Part shown: piece after piece, positions 44,192 to 54,976 of the stretch
Layout of the letters: each line of letters starts with the position of its first letter
Numbering within the stretch: position 1 is the first letter of the stretch
Source of the DNA: Methylovulum miyakonense HT12
GTDB lineage: Bacteria > Pseudomonadota > Gammaproteobacteria > Methylococcales > Methylomonadaceae
Length of the DNA: 64,000 nt
NCBI RefSeq assembly: GCF_000384075.1
Contig: NZ_KB913025.1
Location: 1,368,119-1,432,118, forward strand
Direction: 5' to 3'
Position numbers and translations under genes: made by a program
The notes under the pieces: model-generated
Database searches by the model: none
Seen by the model: the letters and a program-made list of their open reading frames with translations, nothing else
Told to the model about the DNA's origin: nothing

Positions 44192-44815
44192 CTATTGGGC
44201 CAGCATGGTGGCGATACCTTTGCCCTGCCTGACGATGACGGGGCCGGTGCGGGTGAATTCAATCATAGTGGTCGGTTCAAAGTTGACTATACCTGCATCA
44301 ATAATCAAATCCAGCTCGTGGTCTAACTTTTCCCTAATCTCATAAGGGTCGCTCAGGGCTTCGCTATCACCAGGCAGGGTCAACGTCGTGCTGAAAAGGG
44401 CTTCGTCCAGTTCCTTCACCAGCATTTGCGCGATAGGATGGTCAGGGATGCGGATGCCTATGGTTTTTTTCTTAGGATGCTGCAGGCGTCGTGGGACATC
44501 TTTGGTGGCATCGAGAATGAAGGTGAACGGCCCTGGGGTGAGGGCTTTGATCAAGCGGAAGGCATCATTGCCGATTTTGGTGAACATTGAAACTTGCGTC
44601 AAATCCTTGCACACCAACGTGAAATCATGTTTGTCATCCAATTGCCGGATGCGGCGGATACTGTCCATCGCCTGCTTGTCACCGATATGGCAGGCCAATG
44701 CGTAAGAAGAATCGGTGGGGTAGGCGATGACGCCACCTTGTTGGATGACCGCTACGGCACGTTGGATCAAACGCAGTTGCGGATTTTCATGATGAACTTC
44801 GAGAAATTGGGCCAT
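44192..44815 (-). CDS. yciO: YciO/Sua5-family protein
   Basis: 207 residues of the YrdC-like domain: GGVIAYPTDSSYALACHI at about 28-45, TPGPFTFIL, KKTIGIRIPDHP and a final GPVIVRQGKG. YrdC/Sua5 makes threonylcarbamoyl-AMP for the t6A base of tRNA; YciO is a paralogue whose cellular role is less certain. The STTL version of the family motif (FSTTLTLPGD) points to YciO rather than TsaC. It leads the yciO-M50-scpAB group. Confidence 0.9.
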   Translation of the reverse strand: MAQFLEVHHENPQLRLIQRAVAVIQQGGVIAYPTDSSYALACHIGDKQAMDSIRRIRQLDDKHDFTLVCKDLTQVSMFTKIGNDAFRLIKALTPGPFTFILDATKDVPRRLQHPKKKTIGIRIPDHPIAQMLVKELDEALFSTTLTLPGDSEALSDPYEIREKLDHELDLIIDAGIVNFEPTTMIEFTRTGPVIVRQGKGIATMLAQ

Positions 44816-45030
44816 TGCTTATCTATTGCCTGTGTGAATTCCCGACATTATAGCCCACATCAGATTAAGCTTGCAGGGCGAATCACCGCCAAACCTACAC
44901 CTTGGCTACGGTTCTGCCGCGAATACTTAAAAAGAGTGTCCCGCCAGGCGGGGTTGCCGCGTCCTAGTTATTTTAGGCGGGTGTTGGGCATGGTTGACCC
45001 CATCGTTGTTTTTCGGTAATTTTTTTGCCA

Positions 45031-45069
45031 ACGGCTCTATCGGCTTTTTTCAAAAGCCGATAGGGCCGT
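45031..45069. terminator. Long hairpin between yciO and the WYL regulator
   Basis: An 18-bp stem with one G-U pair (ACGGCTCTATCGGC... pairing across a 3-base loop at 45049-45051). The T-run is within the stem and no good T-tract follows on the - strand, so it may act as a terminator for the regulator gene, which ends 39 bp upstream, or as a simple structural element. The remainder of 44816-45030 is without recognised features. Confidence 0.55.
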
Positions 45070-45107
45070 TTATGCAGTTATTGCTTGGATGGGTTTGGCG
45101 TCCGGGC

Positions 45108-45788
45108 TCACATACACGCCATGCGCTTGATAAAATCCTGCAAGCTTTGGCCTTCACTGTCTGTGAATGTCTGATTTTCCGGCTGGATGCTTTGGATCCG
45201 GTCAAGACGGAAATTGCGGAAATCGTCGCGCAACTCGCACCAACCGACCAGAGTCCAAACGTTTCCCCAAAAATACAAGCCCAGTGGCCGGATACGGCGT
45301 AGGCTTTGTTCGCCGTCAGCACGGCAATAAGCCATTTGCAACAGGTGTTTGTTGTCGATGGCTTTACGGCAAATGTCCAGATGAATATCAATGTCCGGGC
45401 GTTGGCTGAAGCGTAAGGAAAACAGTTTGCTGTCTTCTATCTTATGCCGGAACCCGGCCGGAATCACGGCAGTGATCTTGTCCAGTGCCGATTGCGCTGA
45501 TTGGCCTAGCTCGCTGCCTGCCCAGGTTTTGCTCATCCGCGCACCGACCACCAAGGCCTCGATTTCGTCCGGGGTGAACATGATCGGGGGGATGTCGAGG
45601 GTATGGCGCAACCGGTAACCGACCCCGGCTTCCCCTTCAACGGGAACGCCGGATAGGCTAAGGTCCTGAATATCGCGGTAAATGGTGCGCTCGGACACTT
45701 CCAGCCGCTCGGCAAGCGTTTTGGCGGTGACCAAGCGTTTGTTACGCAAGATTTGGACAATTTGAAAGAGACGGTCGGCGCGGCGCAT
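45108..45788 (-). CDS. HTH/WYL-domain transcriptional regulator (YafY-like)
   Basis: 226 residues. A winged HTH_11 domain at residues 1-60 (RADRLFQIVQILRNKRLVTA, ERTIYRDIQDLSLSG) is followed by a WYL domain (about 125-200) with the RRIRPLGLYFWGNVWTLVGW core and a C-terminal WCX part. Such YafY/DeoR-like proteins sense small ligands or nucleotides. The ATG at 45788 fits the usual MRRADRL start; the frame is open upstream. It lies 3' of a VOC-family gene on the same strand, the usual context for a regulator and its target. Confidence 0.9.
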   Translation of the reverse strand: MRRADRLFQIVQILRNKRLVTAKTLAERLEVSERTIYRDIQDLSLSGVPVEGEAGVGYRLRHTLDIPPIMFTPDEIEALVVGARMSKTWAGSELGQSAQSALDKITAVIPAGFRHKIEDSKLFSLRFSQRPDIDIHLDICRKAIDNKHLLQMAYCRADGEQSLRRIRPLGLYFWGNVWTLVGWCELRDDFRNFRLDRIQSIQPENQTFTDSEGQSLQDFIKRMACM

Positions 45789-45842
45789 GGTAGTGTTTTG
45801 GAAAGGCGGCCGAGGGATCGGCCGCCTACAACTCAAGAAGGG

Positions 45843-46217
45843 TTAGGACGGTGAATATAAACCAACGCGGTTGCCTTCGCTATCCAAAATCAGCGCGAAG
45901 TAACCGCAGTCGCCATCATGGATAGGCGTTTTGGGGAGAAGGATACCGCCGCCGTTGGGGACAACCCTGTCCAGCGGCACGTTGAGGTCTTCGCCGGCGT
46001 TAAAGTACACTACGGCACCCGTCTGGCTGGGCTGGTACTGTTCGCCCAGTACCAGCATGCCGCTGACCGCCCCTTCATCCGCCGCGAAAATCGCCAATTG
46101 ATAGGCCTCCATGGTTTCGTCTTTAAACGTGGTTGCCAACAGGTTTTGGTAAAAGTTTTTGGCCCGTTGCATATCGGTCACCGGAATTTCAAACCAGCTT
46201 GCTACATTCGTGTTCAT
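45843..46217 (-). CDS. VOC (glyoxalase/bleomycin-resistance) family protein
   Basis: 124 residues with two beta-alpha-beta-beta-beta modules (SWFEIPVTDMQRAKNFYQNL at the start, DGDCGYFALILDSEGNRVGL at the end). The second-half Glu of the classical metal site is replaced in part of the family, so the activity cannot be stated. GAGAGGAAAC precedes the ATG; the upstream-open frame is not needed. It is co-directional with and 54 bp before the YafY-like gene. Confidence 0.9.
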   Translation of the reverse strand: MNTNVASWFEIPVTDMQRAKNFYQNLLATTFKDETMEAYQLAIFAADEGAVSGMLVLGEQYQPSQTGAVVYFNAGEDLNVPLDRVVPNGGGILLPKTPIHDGDCGYFALILDSEGNRVGLYSPS

Positions 46218-46409
46218 GTTTCCTCTCCGTACAATAAGTGTTGACGAGCGGCTATGGTATGGCAGCCCTACTGACAGCGTGGTGTCAGTAGTATTTATCC
46301 TCGTTAGGAATTTTTGTGCACGATAACAAATGCAGCCATAACGGTTTATCACCCATCGTAGGCTTGGTTTCGCTACAATAAGGTTTTTCAACCGCCGCCC
46401 CCGACTATT

Positions 46410-46940
46410 TTGATTATCCGTATCGCCTTAGGGCTGGTTGCCAGTGCTTTCCTTGCCTTATTCATCGGCAAGCTTTTGCTCTGGCGGCACATCCCGTTAT
46501 TGCCGGAACTCGCCACGCGGCTGGGTATCACCCTGCTTTTGCTGGGGTTTGGGGTTTTGCTTTGCGGTGGCTTGGTGATGCTGGGCAGATTGGTGTGCCG
46601 CGCGATAACCGGCTATTTTTCCGCACCGCAACGGCAGTTACGGCGTTTGCTGTTTACCGCCAATTATCAGGAAAACCTTAAACAACGGTTCTATTGGCGA
46701 AAAATGAAAGTCGCCATCACTAATGACGCTAAACGCGAACGCCTTTTAGTCGCCGATAACCGCCGGCACATCAAATCATTAAGCAAAGCTGTCCGCCGCG
46801 ATTTATCGGCATTGAAGCGGCAACTGCCGAAAACCGCTTATCGGCAATTGCAACAAGAGCTTGACAGTTATCGCCAGGAATTAAACGCCGATGCTTTGTT
46901 GGCATTGCAACTCAAAATAGCCAATCTAGGTACACGATGA
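46410..46940 (+). CDS. Uncharacterised membrane protein with charged tail
   Basis: 176 residues. Two membrane spans lie at about 5-25 and 38-60 (IALGLVASAFLALFIGKLLL; ITLLLLGFGVLLCGGLVML). The rest is a strongly basic helical tail with coiled-coil character (RRDLSALKRQLPKTAYRQLQ). The start codon is TTG and uncertain. I do not recognise the family. Its stop overlaps the start of the next gene, so the two are coupled. Confidence 0.7.
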   Translation: MIIRIALGLVASAFLALFIGKLLLWRHIPLLPELATRLGITLLLLGFGVLLCGGLVMLGRLVCRAITGYFSAPQRQLRRLLFTANYQENLKQRFYWRKMKVAITNDAKRERLLVADNRRHIKSLSKAVRRDLSALKRQLPKTAYRQLQQELDSYRQELNADALLALQLKIANLGTR

Positions 46941-47470
46941 CTTTACTGAAAAACTGGGCTTTGCAACTTACCTACATTTGGCATTCGGTCAAAGAGGCGC
47001 ATCTGCATTGGCAAACCGCCACCCATCCACAGCAAACCCAACTCCGCCACGCGCAACTGCTCGCCGAACAGGATTTACAGGCCGAACTGAAAAAGAAAAC
47101 CGTGCAGTTGGAGCAGGACATTGCTTTGTTAAAAACCCGGCATGAATCTGAATTGGGCATTTACAAAGCCCGTTGCCAGCAAGACATCAAAGATTATCAG
47201 CAGTATCTCAAAGCACTGGCGCAACTCAAGACCAGCATTAAGGCCAGCTACCCGGCATTGCCGGAGGCGGTGGTGTTTGGCATCCATCATCATGCCAAAC
47301 AATTGTTGAACAGGATGTGGGAATGTGAGGATTTTGCCCAGAAAATGCACTATGAAATGCAGTTGTTGACGTTTATGACCACCGTGCATGAAGATGCACA
47401 GTTGCATTTGGAAGGGAAAGACGGGGGAATGTTGCCGGAGAAAACGTTGGGCTTGCTCAGGCAAGAATGA
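46937..47470 (+). CDS. Uncharacterised coiled-coil protein
   Basis: 177 residues without membrane segment; residues 25-105 are a long coiled coil rich in Gln, Leu and Lys (AEQDLQAELKKKTVQLEQDI). A C-terminal helical part contains VVFGIHHHAKQLLNRMWECED. The family is not recognised. It overlaps the previous membrane-protein gene (ATGA), so they probably form a two-protein unit in which this part binds the tail of the membrane partner. Confidence 0.7.
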   Translation: MTLLKNWALQLTYIWHSVKEAHLHWQTATHPQQTQLRHAQLLAEQDLQAELKKKTVQLEQDIALLKTRHESELGIYKARCQQDIKDYQQYLKALAQLKTSIKASYPALPEAVVFGIHHHAKQLLNRMWECEDFAQKMHYEMQLLTFMTTVHEDAQLHLEGKDGGMLPEKTLGLLRQE

Positions 47471-47494
47471 TTAGGTAAATAGAAGCTACACTTT

Positions 47495-47890
47495 TTAAGG
47501 TGCGTTCCTTTTTGCGCGGCCAGTCAGAAACACTACCGCAAGTCCTGTTAATGCTGCGGTAGCAATAACGCCACCTGCTTCTGGTTGCCCGCTAATGGCA
47601 ACATAAGAGCCACCTACCACACCCGCAATACCGATTAAGAAAGCGCATAATTGCCCTACTATACGTTCTATGAACGTGTATCGGTTAATTTTTATGGTTT
47701 CAGATCGTCGGTGTTCAGCTTCTATCTGCGTTTGCTTTATAACCCAATCAACCGCTTCAGGTTTAAATTTTTGAAGCTGCTCCAATTGCGGCACTGGCAA
47801 TATTGGACAATCAGTTTCTTGCTGCTGGATAGATAGCTGATGCCCATCTTTGCCACTATTTACTTTCGCCGATGTATGCTTGTTTGCCAT
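47495..47890 (-). CDS. DUF2335-like small membrane protein
   Basis: 131 residues. A soluble N-terminal half (ILPVPQLEQLQKFKPEAVDWVIKQ, seen in part) precedes two adjacent membrane spans near 80-125 (FLIGIAGVVGGSYVAIS; GVIATAALTGLAVVFL), as in DUF2335. The function is unknown. It overlaps its upstream neighbour by 35 bp, so the pair is coupled. It is convergent with the coiled-coil gene. Confidence 0.75.
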   Translation of the reverse strand: MANKHTSAKVNSGKDGHQLSIQQQETDCPILPVPQLEQLQKFKPEAVDWVIKQTQIEAEHRRSETIKINRYTFIERIVGQLCAFLIGIAGVVGGSYVAISGQPEAGGVIATAALTGLAVVFLTGRAKRNAP

Positions 47891-48056
47891 ACTTTTGGGT
47901 AGCTTTATTTAAACCAGAGGCAATGCGTCTGGCATCGGCTTGTAACAAAGCCATGTCATTAGAAAAGCCTTTACGGGACGGGCGAATATATTGTGAACCG
48001 GTATCTAAAACTAAAACTTCCCCTGCTCCTTTAAGAAAATTTTTAATATATTCCAT
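47856..48056 (-). CDS. Small protein upstream of the DUF2335-like gene
   Basis: 66 residues, MEYIKNFLKGAGEVLVLD at the start and basic afterwards. No membrane segment or known domain is seen. Its 3' end overlaps the DUF2335-like gene, which suggests a partner. A toxin-antitoxin or phage-type pair is possible, but no motif proves it. Confidence 0.65.
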   Translation of the reverse strand: MEYIKNFLKGAGEVLVLDTGSQYIRPSRKGFSNDMALLQADARRIASGLNKATQKYGKQAYIGESK

Positions 48057-48186
48057 AAGATTACCTCAAATGTTTTTATAAAACGTATGTATTCTAATGC
48101 GTGTATAAAAAAAATAAACCGATAATAATTAGTTAACGTAATTACTGCATATTGGGCTTTTTAAATATATAACCCAGTATGGCTAG

Positions 48187-49314
48187 CTATTTAATCAAAC
48201 TCAACAAAACCCCGGCCGCAACCGCTGAACCAATCACGCCCGCCACATTTGGCCCCATCGCGTGCATCAGCAGGAAGTTGTGCGGATTGCTTTCCAGCCC
48301 CAGTTTGTTCGCCACCCGCGCCGCCATCGGTACGGCGGAAACACCTGCCGCGCCGATCAAGGGATTAATCGGCGTATCGCTGAATTTGTTCATGATTTTA
48401 GCCATAATCACTCCGGATGCCGTGCCGATAGCAAAGGCAACCGCACCTAAAGCTAAAATGCCTAGGGTTTCTATTTGCAAAAAGGCATGGGCGCTGAGCT
48501 TGGAGCCGACAGACAAGCCTAAGAAAATGGTCACGATGTTAATCAGCTCATTTTGCGCGGTTTGGCTTAAGCGTTCGACAACCCCACAGGTGTTCATCAA
48601 ATTGCCTAGCGCGAACATACCGATCAATGGCGTGGCGGACGGCAGCAGCAAAATGGACAAAAACAACAACATCAACGGAAAAACAATTTTTTCGGTTTTG
48701 CTGACGTTACGCATTTGCTTCATTTCTATCCGGCGTTCCGCTTCGGTAGTCAACGCCCGCATAATTGGCGGCTGGATCAACGGGACCAAAGCCATATACG
48801 AATAAGCGGCAACGGCAATCGCACCGAGCAAATCGGGGGCTAGTTTTGAGGCGACATAAATGGCGGTCGGGCCATCTGCGCCGCCGATAATGCCTATCGC
48901 CGCCGCATCTTTTAGGGAAAATTCCAATCCTGGTATGGCATTTAAAGCCAGCGCCCCCAGCAATGAGGCGAAAATCCCAAATTGCGCCGCCGCACCCAAT
49001 AACAGGGTCTTAGGGTTGGCAAGCATGGGGCCAAAATCGGTCATCGCCCCTACACCCATAAAAATCAGTAACGGAAATATCCCCGCTTTAATGCCGAAAT
49101 ACAGGTAGTACAGAAGCCCGCCCTCTTCGGCAATGCCTGCGACCGGGATATTGCTGAGAATCGCACCAAAGCCTATCGGCAATAACAGCAAGGGCTCAAA
49201 GCCTTTTTTTATGGCCAGATACAGGAGCAAAAAACCGACCAGCATCATGAAGGCCTGGCCACCCGTAAAGTTGTACAGTCCCGTACTGTGCCAAAGTGAA
49301 ATGAGATTTTCCAT
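48187..49314 (-). CDS. oadB: Sodium-pumping oxaloacetate decarboxylase beta subunit
   Basis: 375 residues, highly hydrophobic with about nine to ten spans. The family motifs [21 protein letters not shown] (in part: [13 protein letters not shown]) with the Na+-binding Asp, and [18 protein letters not shown] near 310, are present. OadB decarboxylates carboxybiotin and exports Na+. It is the last gene of the oadG-oadA-oadB set, 23 bp after oadA. Confidence 0.95.
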   Translation of the reverse strand: MENLISLWHSTGLYNFTGGQAFMMLVGFLLLYLAIKKGFEPLLLLPIGFGAILSNIPVAGIAEEGGLLYYLYFGIKAGIFPLLIFMGVGAMTDFGPMLANPKTLLLGAAAQFGIFASLLGALALNAIPGLEFSLKDAAAIGIIGGADGPTAIYVASKLAPDLLGAIAVAAYSYMALVPLIQPPIMRALTTEAERRIEMKQMRNVSKTEKIVFPLMLLFLSILLLPSATPLIGMFALGNLMNTCGVVERLSQTAQNELINIVTIFLGLSVGSKLSAHAFLQIETLGILALGAVAFAIGTASGVIMAKIMNKFSDTPINPLIGAAGVSAVPMAARVANKLGLESNPHNFLLMHAMGPNVAGVIGSAVAAGVLLSLIK

Positions 49315-49337
49315 AAATATCCGTCAGCTATACATTG

Positions 49338-51128
49338 TTATAAGGAAATCAGGGCATTGCCGCCGGCTACTGCGCCGCCTTCTTTGACATGGACTGCACT
49401 GACTATACCCGCAAATTTAGAGCGCACTTCCGTTTCCATTTTCATGGCTTCCATAATCACAACAATTTCCCCTTCCGCAACAATACTGCCTTCACTGACC
49501 AGGATCTTCAGGATATTGCCTGCCATAGGGGCATAAACCACCGCCCCGTTATGGGCGGCCAATTCCAGGTGGGGGGCTTCTTCAACTGCAGATTGGATGG
49601 CCAGCGCGGAGCCGCCAGGGCCGACGGCAACATTAAAGTTCCTGCCATCGACATTGACCGTGTACGTTTCAATGCCTTTGGTTTGCTCAGGTTCGGCTTT
49701 CGGTGCATTGGCGGCCACGAACGCCTCAGGGTTTGGGGCGGGCTCAAAAGCTGCCGGATTGCCGCGGTTAGCCAAGAACTTCCAACCCACTTGTGCAAAC
49801 ATGCCGTTTATCAAAGCGTCTTCTTCAATATTTTCAGCCAGCTTGACGCCTTCGGCTTGGGCTTTTTCCTGCACTTCGGCGATCAGTTTATCCATTTCCG
49901 CATCTATTAGGTCAGCGGGCCTGCACGTAATAGGCTGCGCACCGTTGAGGACACGGTCTTGCAGTTCTTTATTGACGGGGGCGGGGGTCACGCCGTATTC
50001 GCCTTTCAAAACGCCTGCGGTTTCTTTGGTGATGGTTTTATAGCGTTCGCCATTGATGACGTTGATGACGGCTTGGGTGCCGACGATTTGCGAAGTGGGT
50101 GTGACTAATGGGATGAATCCTAGGTCTTCGCGGACACGGGGGATTTCTTGGATCACTTCGTCAAATTTATCCGATGCACCCTGCTCCTTCAGCTGGCTTT
50201 CCATATTGGTCAACATCCCGCCAGGGACTTGGGCAATTAAGATCCGGCTGTCCACGCCTTTTAGGCTGCCTTCATACTGTGCGTATTTTTTGCGGATGTC
50301 GCGGAAATAGGCCGCAATCTCTTCCAGCTTAATCAAGTCCAAACCGGTGTCGCGGCCTGTGCCTTCCAAACTGGCGACTATGGTTTCCGTCGCACTGTGG
50401 CCATAAGTCATACTGAGCGAGGAAATGGCGGTGTCGACATTGTCAATGCCTGCTTCCGCGGCTTTCAATATGCTGGCGACACTCAAGCCAGTCGTTGCAT
50501 GGGAGTGGAGGTGGATAGGGATTTTTGTGCTTTTTTTCAGGCGTGTCACCAGCTCGAAAGCCTCATAGGGTTTGAGCAGGCCCGCCATGTCCTTGATGCA
50601 GATGGAATGCGCGCCCATATCTTCGATCTGTTTGCCGAGGTTGACCCACATGTCCATGGTATGGACGGGGCTGGTGGTATAGGAGATCGTCCCTTGGGCA
50701 TGGGCGTCGGTGGTCAGGACGGCTTTGACCGCATGTTCAATGTTGCGCATGTCATTCATGGCGTCGAAGATGCGGAACACGTCAATGCCATTGATGGCGC
50801 AACGTTCGACAAACTTGTCGACCACGTCATCGGCATAATGGCGATAACCCAAAATATTTTGGCCGCGGAGCAGCATTTGTTGCGGGGTTTTTGGCATCGC
50901 CGCTTTCAATAAACGCAAGCGTTCCCAAGGGTCTTCGCCCAAATAACGGATGCAGGCATCAAATGTGGCGCCACCCCATGATTCAATGGACCAGTAACCG
51001 ATGTCATCCAGTCTTGCACAAATTGGCAACATATCTTCGATACGCAACCGGGTGGCTAGGATCGACTGATGCGCATCCCGCAAGACAACCTCAGTAATCT
51101 TTAAGGGCGTTGTTTTATGTTTGACCAT
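49338..51128 (-). CDS. oadA: Oxaloacetate decarboxylase alpha subunit
   Basis: 596 residues. The carboxyltransferase domain (about 1-460) begins [19 protein letters not shown], with the metal and substrate residues of the pyruvate carboxylase family. A linker rich in Ala/Pro/Glu follows, then a biotinyl domain (about 525-596) with the biotin-carrier motif EAMKMETE. It moves CO2 from oxaloacetate to biotin. The neighbours oadG and oadB show the sodium-pump form rather than pyruvate carboxylase B. Confidence 0.95.
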   Translation of the reverse strand: MVKHKTTPLKITEVVLRDAHQSILATRLRIEDMLPICARLDDIGYWSIESWGGATFDACIRYLGEDPWERLRLLKAAMPKTPQQMLLRGQNILGYRHYADDVVDKFVERCAINGIDVFRIFDAMNDMRNIEHAVKAVLTTDAHAQGTISYTTSPVHTMDMWVNLGKQIEDMGAHSICIKDMAGLLKPYEAFELVTRLKKSTKIPIHLHSHATTGLSVASILKAAEAGIDNVDTAISSLSMTYGHSATETIVASLEGTGRDTGLDLIKLEEIAAYFRDIRKKYAQYEGSLKGVDSRILIAQVPGGMLTNMESQLKEQGASDKFDEVIQEIPRVREDLGFIPLVTPTSQIVGTQAVINVINGERYKTITKETAGVLKGEYGVTPAPVNKELQDRVLNGAQPITCRPADLIDAEMDKLIAEVQEKAQAEGVKLAENIEEDALINGMFAQVGWKFLANRGNPAAFEPAPNPEAFVAANAPKAEPEQTKGIETYTVNVDGRNFNVAVGPGGSALAIQSAVEEAPHLELAAHNGAVVYAPMAGNILKILVSEGSIVAEGEIVVIMEAMKMETEVRSKFAGIVSAVHVKEGGAVAGGNALISL

Positions 51129-51263
51129 GCTGTGTTTCTCCTAGAATACCTTTTTATGAGTCTTTTATCATTTGACCGCCAGGGCCGATTGAATGGTGAA
51201 CGTAGTTCGTGCCCCTTTGGGTTACGGATGAACTACAACTGTCTGCAATATTGGGCGTTTATG

Positions 51264-51497
51264 TTATGGCTTCCGATACTGATGTATTGCGGCGGTAATA
51301 GCGGCTACGGTTGCTTTCTCTATGCCGCTGTTTGAGGTAGGAGGGGCTATCACAGGTGTGGGGGGTGCCTCAGGAAAAAACCGCTGCACCAGCGATGACA
51401 TCATATTGATCGCGACCACAAGCATCGTCAGAAACAAAAATACGATACCCATGCCCGCGAACATCAATTCAATGCCACTACTCATTAATTCTGCCAT
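51264..51497 (-). CDS. oadG: Oxaloacetate decarboxylase gamma subunit
   Basis: 77 residues: one N-terminal membrane span (ELMFAGMGIVFLFLTMLVVAI, in part) and a short Pro-rich tail, as in OadG, which joins OadA to OadB and binds zinc. It is the first gene of the oad set, 135 bp before oadA. The gap 51498-51820 upstream shows no gene. Confidence 0.9.
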   Translation of the reverse strand: MAELMSSGIELMFAGMGIVFLFLTMLVVAINMMSSLVQRFFPEAPPTPVIAPPTSNSGIEKATVAAITAAIHQYRKP

Positions 51498-51820
51498 ATC
51501 GCTTAATCCTTTTACAAAACTTAATCTATTTGAAATACATTATCCATAAAACGGGTGGCTAAACAAACTAAAGTGACAGTTTCATGCTATGAAATGCTAA
51601 GGATAATGCTTAATTGGAGGCCGATGCCCAGCCAATTACTGTTAACCCCTCCGCATAGGGATGCGGTCACATAACTTCGGAAAATTGCGGGATTCTGGTT
51701 ATTGGCGGGATGGGTGGGGCGGCGCCACAAATGGCAAGAACAGCTTGGCGCCCAGAGGCCGGAATTGGCCTAGCTTCATTTGAGCCGGTCGGGTTGGCGG
51801 GATACCGTAAAGTTGCACCG

Positions 51821-52327
51821 TTAACCAGCCATTGCCAAGGCACGTAGGGCGCCCTCATAATCCGGCTCGTTCGCCAGTTCGCTAGCCAGTTCGGTATAGA
51901 TGATTTTATCGTATTCATCAATCACGACCACCGCCCTCGCAGTCAGGCCTGACAATATGCTGTCGGTCAGCCTGACACCATAATCATCGGCAAAATTTGA
52001 GCGGAATGTCGACAATGGCATCACGTTTTGCAGGCCTTCCGTCGTACAAAAGCGGCATTGCGCAAAGGGCAGGTCGGCGGACACGAGCAGCACGACGGTA
52101 TTCGCAAGGCTGGCGGCTTTCTGGTTGAACATCCTGGCCGAGGCCGCGCAAGTCGGGGTGTCCAGGCTGGGCACGATGTTCAGCAATTTTCTTTTGCCTG
52201 CAAAAGCCGCTAAGGAGACTTCCTTTAATTTACCGTTGACGAGTTTGAAATCGGGGGCCTTGTTGCCCGTCAAGGGTAACTCGCCTAGGGTGTTTATGGG
52301 TTTGCCTTGAAAAGATATGCGTGCCAT
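51821..52327 (-). CDS. tpx: Thiol peroxidase
   Basis: 168 residues of the Tpx peroxiredoxin class. The peroxidatic Cys is in SLDTPTCAASARMFN near residue 61 and the resolving Cys in DLPFAQCRFC near 95. The N-terminal ISFQGKPINTLGELP is typical. It reduces hydrogen and alkyl peroxides using thioredoxin. It sits alone, 60 bp after der on the same strand. Confidence 0.95.
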   Translation of the reverse strand: MARISFQGKPINTLGELPLTGNKAPDFKLVNGKLKEVSLAAFAGKRKLLNIVPSLDTPTCAASARMFNQKAASLANTVVLLVSADLPFAQCRFCTTEGLQNVMPLSTFRSNFADDYGVRLTDSILSGLTARAVVVIDEYDKIIYTELASELANEPDYEGALRALAMAG

Positions 52328-52388
52328 GAATCAGTATGGTTGTTGCCAATGGGTTAATGATTGTTCGCCACGCCATGGTTGGATAGGC

Positions 52389-53786
52389 TCATTTTTTACT
52401 TTTAACCCGTTTTATTAAGCGTTCACGCCTTTCCACTTGCCAATCGGTGAGTTTCTTTTTCTGTCCGCTAAACGGGTTCGCCGCCGATTTGAATTCCAAG
52501 CGTATCGGTGTGCCGGACAATTTCAGCTTTTCGCGGTAATAATTGGTCAGATAGCGTTTGTACGAAACGGGCAGGGCATCGGTTTGGACACCGTGGATAA
52601 TCACGATAGGCGGGTTGCGTCCGCCTTGGTGGGCGTATTTCAATTTGATGCGGCGGTTGTTGATCATCGGTGGCTGGTGCGCGTCGGTCGCTTCCTTGAG
52701 GATGCGTGTCAACACGGGCGTGGACATATTGATCATCGCCGAATCGTAGAGGCTGTTGACGACATCAAACAGCTTGCCGACGCCGCTGCCATGCAGCGCG
52801 GAAATCGGGTGTTTTTCGGCAAACTCCATAAAACCCAATTTCACTTCCAATTGCCGTTTGATGGTCTCCTTTTGGTGGGCGTCCAAGCCGTCCCATTTGT
52901 TCAGGCCGATAATCATCGCCCGTCCGGCTTCAATGACCAAACCCAGCAAATGCGCGTCTTGGTCGGTCACCCCTTCGCTGGCATCAATCAGGTAAATCAC
53001 CACATGCGCTTTTTCAATCGCTTGTAGGGATTTGATGACGCTGAATTTTTCGATGGTTTCGGCAATTTTTGAACGGCGGCGCATCCCCGCGGTGTCAATC
53101 AGGGTAAATTGTTTGCCATTGCGCTCGAAAGGGATGTAAATGCTATCGCGGGTGGTGCCAGGCTGGTCATAAACGATGACCCGTTCTTCACCCAACAGGC
53201 GGTTGACCAGGGTTGATTTGCCGACATTCGGGCGGCCGACTACAGCGATGCCCACGCCTTTGCGCTCGCCTTCATCATCCACCAAATCGGCGGCAGGGGG
53301 CAATAACTTATTGACGCGCTCCAGCAATTCAGGGACGCCGCGCCCATGCGAGGCGGCAATTTGCGATGGTTCGCCCAAGGCCAACGAGTAAAATTCACTG
53401 GTGGCGAGGTTGGCGTCCAAACCGTCAATCTTATTGGTCACTAAGATGATGGGTTTGGACATTTTTCTCAGCGTTTCGGCGATGGCTTTATCTGAGGCAC
53501 TAAGGCCTTCACGCGCATCGACCATAAACAGCACAATATCGGCTTCTTCCAGGGCGATTTGCACCTGTTTTCTGGAAAAGCTCTCGATACCTTCGGCATC
53601 ATCGGCGATACCGCCGGTGTCCACGACCAGGCACGGGCGGATGCCGTGCTTGATGCGCCCGTATTGGCGGTCACGCGTCAACCCCGGAAAATCCGCCACT
53701 AAAGCTTCACGGCTACGGGTCAGGTAATTGAAAAGGGTGGATTTGCCGACATTAGGCCGTCCGACCAAGGCGATGACAGGTAACAT
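52389..53786 (-). CDS. der: GTPase Der (EngA), 50S assembly
   Basis: 465 residues with two tandem GTPase domains, each with GRPNVGKST (residues 8 and about 186), DTxG and NKxD motifs, and a C-terminal KH-like domain (about 355-465) with a basic tail. Der acts in maturation of the large ribosomal subunit. It is two bases after bamB, the usual gammaproteobacterial order. Confidence 0.97.
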   Translation of the reverse strand: MLPVIALVGRPNVGKSTLFNYLTRSREALVADFPGLTRDRQYGRIKHGIRPCLVVDTGGIADDAEGIESFSRKQVQIALEEADIVLFMVDAREGLSASDKAIAETLRKMSKPIILVTNKIDGLDANLATSEFYSLALGEPSQIAASHGRGVPELLERVNKLLPPAADLVDDEGERKGVGIAVVGRPNVGKSTLVNRLLGEERVIVYDQPGTTRDSIYIPFERNGKQFTLIDTAGMRRRSKIAETIEKFSVIKSLQAIEKAHVVIYLIDASEGVTDQDAHLLGLVIEAGRAMIIGLNKWDGLDAHQKETIKRQLEVKLGFMEFAEKHPISALHGSGVGKLFDVVNSLYDSAMINMSTPVLTRILKEATDAHQPPMINNRRIKLKYAHQGGRNPPIVIIHGVQTDALPVSYKRYLTNYYREKLKLSGTPIRLEFKSAANPFSGQKKKLTDWQVERRERLIKRVKSKK

Positions 53787-53788
53787 AA

Positions 53789-54976
53789 TTATTGGACTGT
53801 TAAGGCGGCAAGCGTGCCGTCTTTTGCATAAACGTAAACGGTATTGTCCACGACCACAGGTTTGGCTTCGATAGGGCCGCCAGAGACTTGCACACGGCCC
53901 AATTGATGGCCGTCAGTGGTGCTTAACCAGTGCACATAACCTTCAAAATCACCGACGACGACATAATGGCCATAAACCGCAGGGGCGGTGGTGCGCCGTT
54001 GGTGCAAGTCTTTTTGTCTCCACAACGACGAGCCGCTGCGCAAATCCAATTGCCAAACATCGCTTTCAATATCGGACAAATACAGGTACCGCCAATCATT
54101 GCTCAAGCCTGTATAGGAAGAAACGCTTTCATTACGCCAGACCACTTCACCGTCAATTTCAGAAATGGCGCTGACGCCACCATGGAAGCCAGCGACATAT
54201 ACAGTGCCAGCGGCTTCCAGCGGATCCGTGTCCAAATCAACCAACCTTTCCACTTCGGAACGGCCTTTAGGGATGGCGACACTGCTTTCCCAAATATATT
54301 TGCCATCCTTTAACTGCAGGGCCATCAGTTTGCCGTTGTCGTAACCGCTGATGACTTTGTCTTCAATGATCACCGGGGTTGCCGAACCCCGTATGCTCAA
54401 CGCGGGGACATTGACTTCATAGCTCCACAGTTTTGCCCCGTTTGTTTCATTGATGGCGATGACTTTGCCATCCGCCGTATGCACGATGACAATACCATTA
54501 GATACTACAGGCACCGCCAGCACTTCGCTGGAGACTTTGATTTTCCATAGTTGCGTGCCGCTATCGGCGTTTAAGGCAACCACTTCGGCGTCGCTAGTCC
54601 CTAATATGGCGGTGTTTTTCCCCACCCCGGGGCCTGCCGAGAAGGGCAATTCGGTTTTGGCTTCCCAGAGTTTGTCCCCGGAGCTCAAATCCCTGGCCTG
54701 GACCAGCCCTTCGCGGTCAGCGGCGATGACCCTCGCGCTTCCGATGGCGGGAACCAGTTTTAGCATTTGTTCATCAGCGCCGACCCCTACCGATTCTTTC
54801 CACCGTACTTCGATTTTGATTTCAGGGGTGTATTCGACCAAAATGTTGGGCGGATCGGTATTATCTTCACCACCGCCAAAATAATCGGCTATCCCGGAAA
54901 AGGATTCGCCAACAGTGTCCCATGCGGCACAGCCCGCCAGGCCCAAACATAGCAATAGCAGCGTAATTAAGCGCAT
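53789..54976 (-). CDS. bamB: Outer-membrane assembly lipoprotein BamB
   Basis: 395 residues. A lipoprotein signal ends in the lipobox LAGC at about residue 16. The rest is an eight-bladed PQQ-like propeller with repeated GxxxALxxxxGxxxW units. BamB belongs to the BamABCDE complex that inserts beta-barrels. It overlaps yfgM by one base (start/stop) and is followed by der. Confidence 0.95.
   Translation of the reverse strand: MRLITLLLLCLGLAGCAAWDTVGESFSGIADYFGGGEDNTDPPNILVEYTPEIKIEVRWKESVGVGADEQMLKLVPAIGSARVIAADREGLVQARDLSSGDKLWEAKTELPFSAGPGVGKNTAILGTSDAEVVALNADSGTQLWKIKVSSEVLAVPVVSNGIVIVHTADGKVIAINETNGAKLWSYEVNVPALSIRGSATPVIIEDKVISGYDNGKLMALQLKDGKYIWESSVAIPKGRSEVERLVDLDTDPLEAAGTVYVAGFHGGVSAISEIDGEVVWRNESVSSYTGLSNDWRYLYLSDIESDVWQLDLRSGSSLWRQKDLHQRRTTAPAVYGHYVVVGDFEGYVHWLSTTDGHQLGRVQVSGGPIEAKPVVVDNTVYVYAKDGTLAALTVQ

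Noticed and set aside
51667-51921. 84-residue - frame 3' of tpx
   Set aside because: Mostly overlaps the tpx end in another frame and has no family signature.
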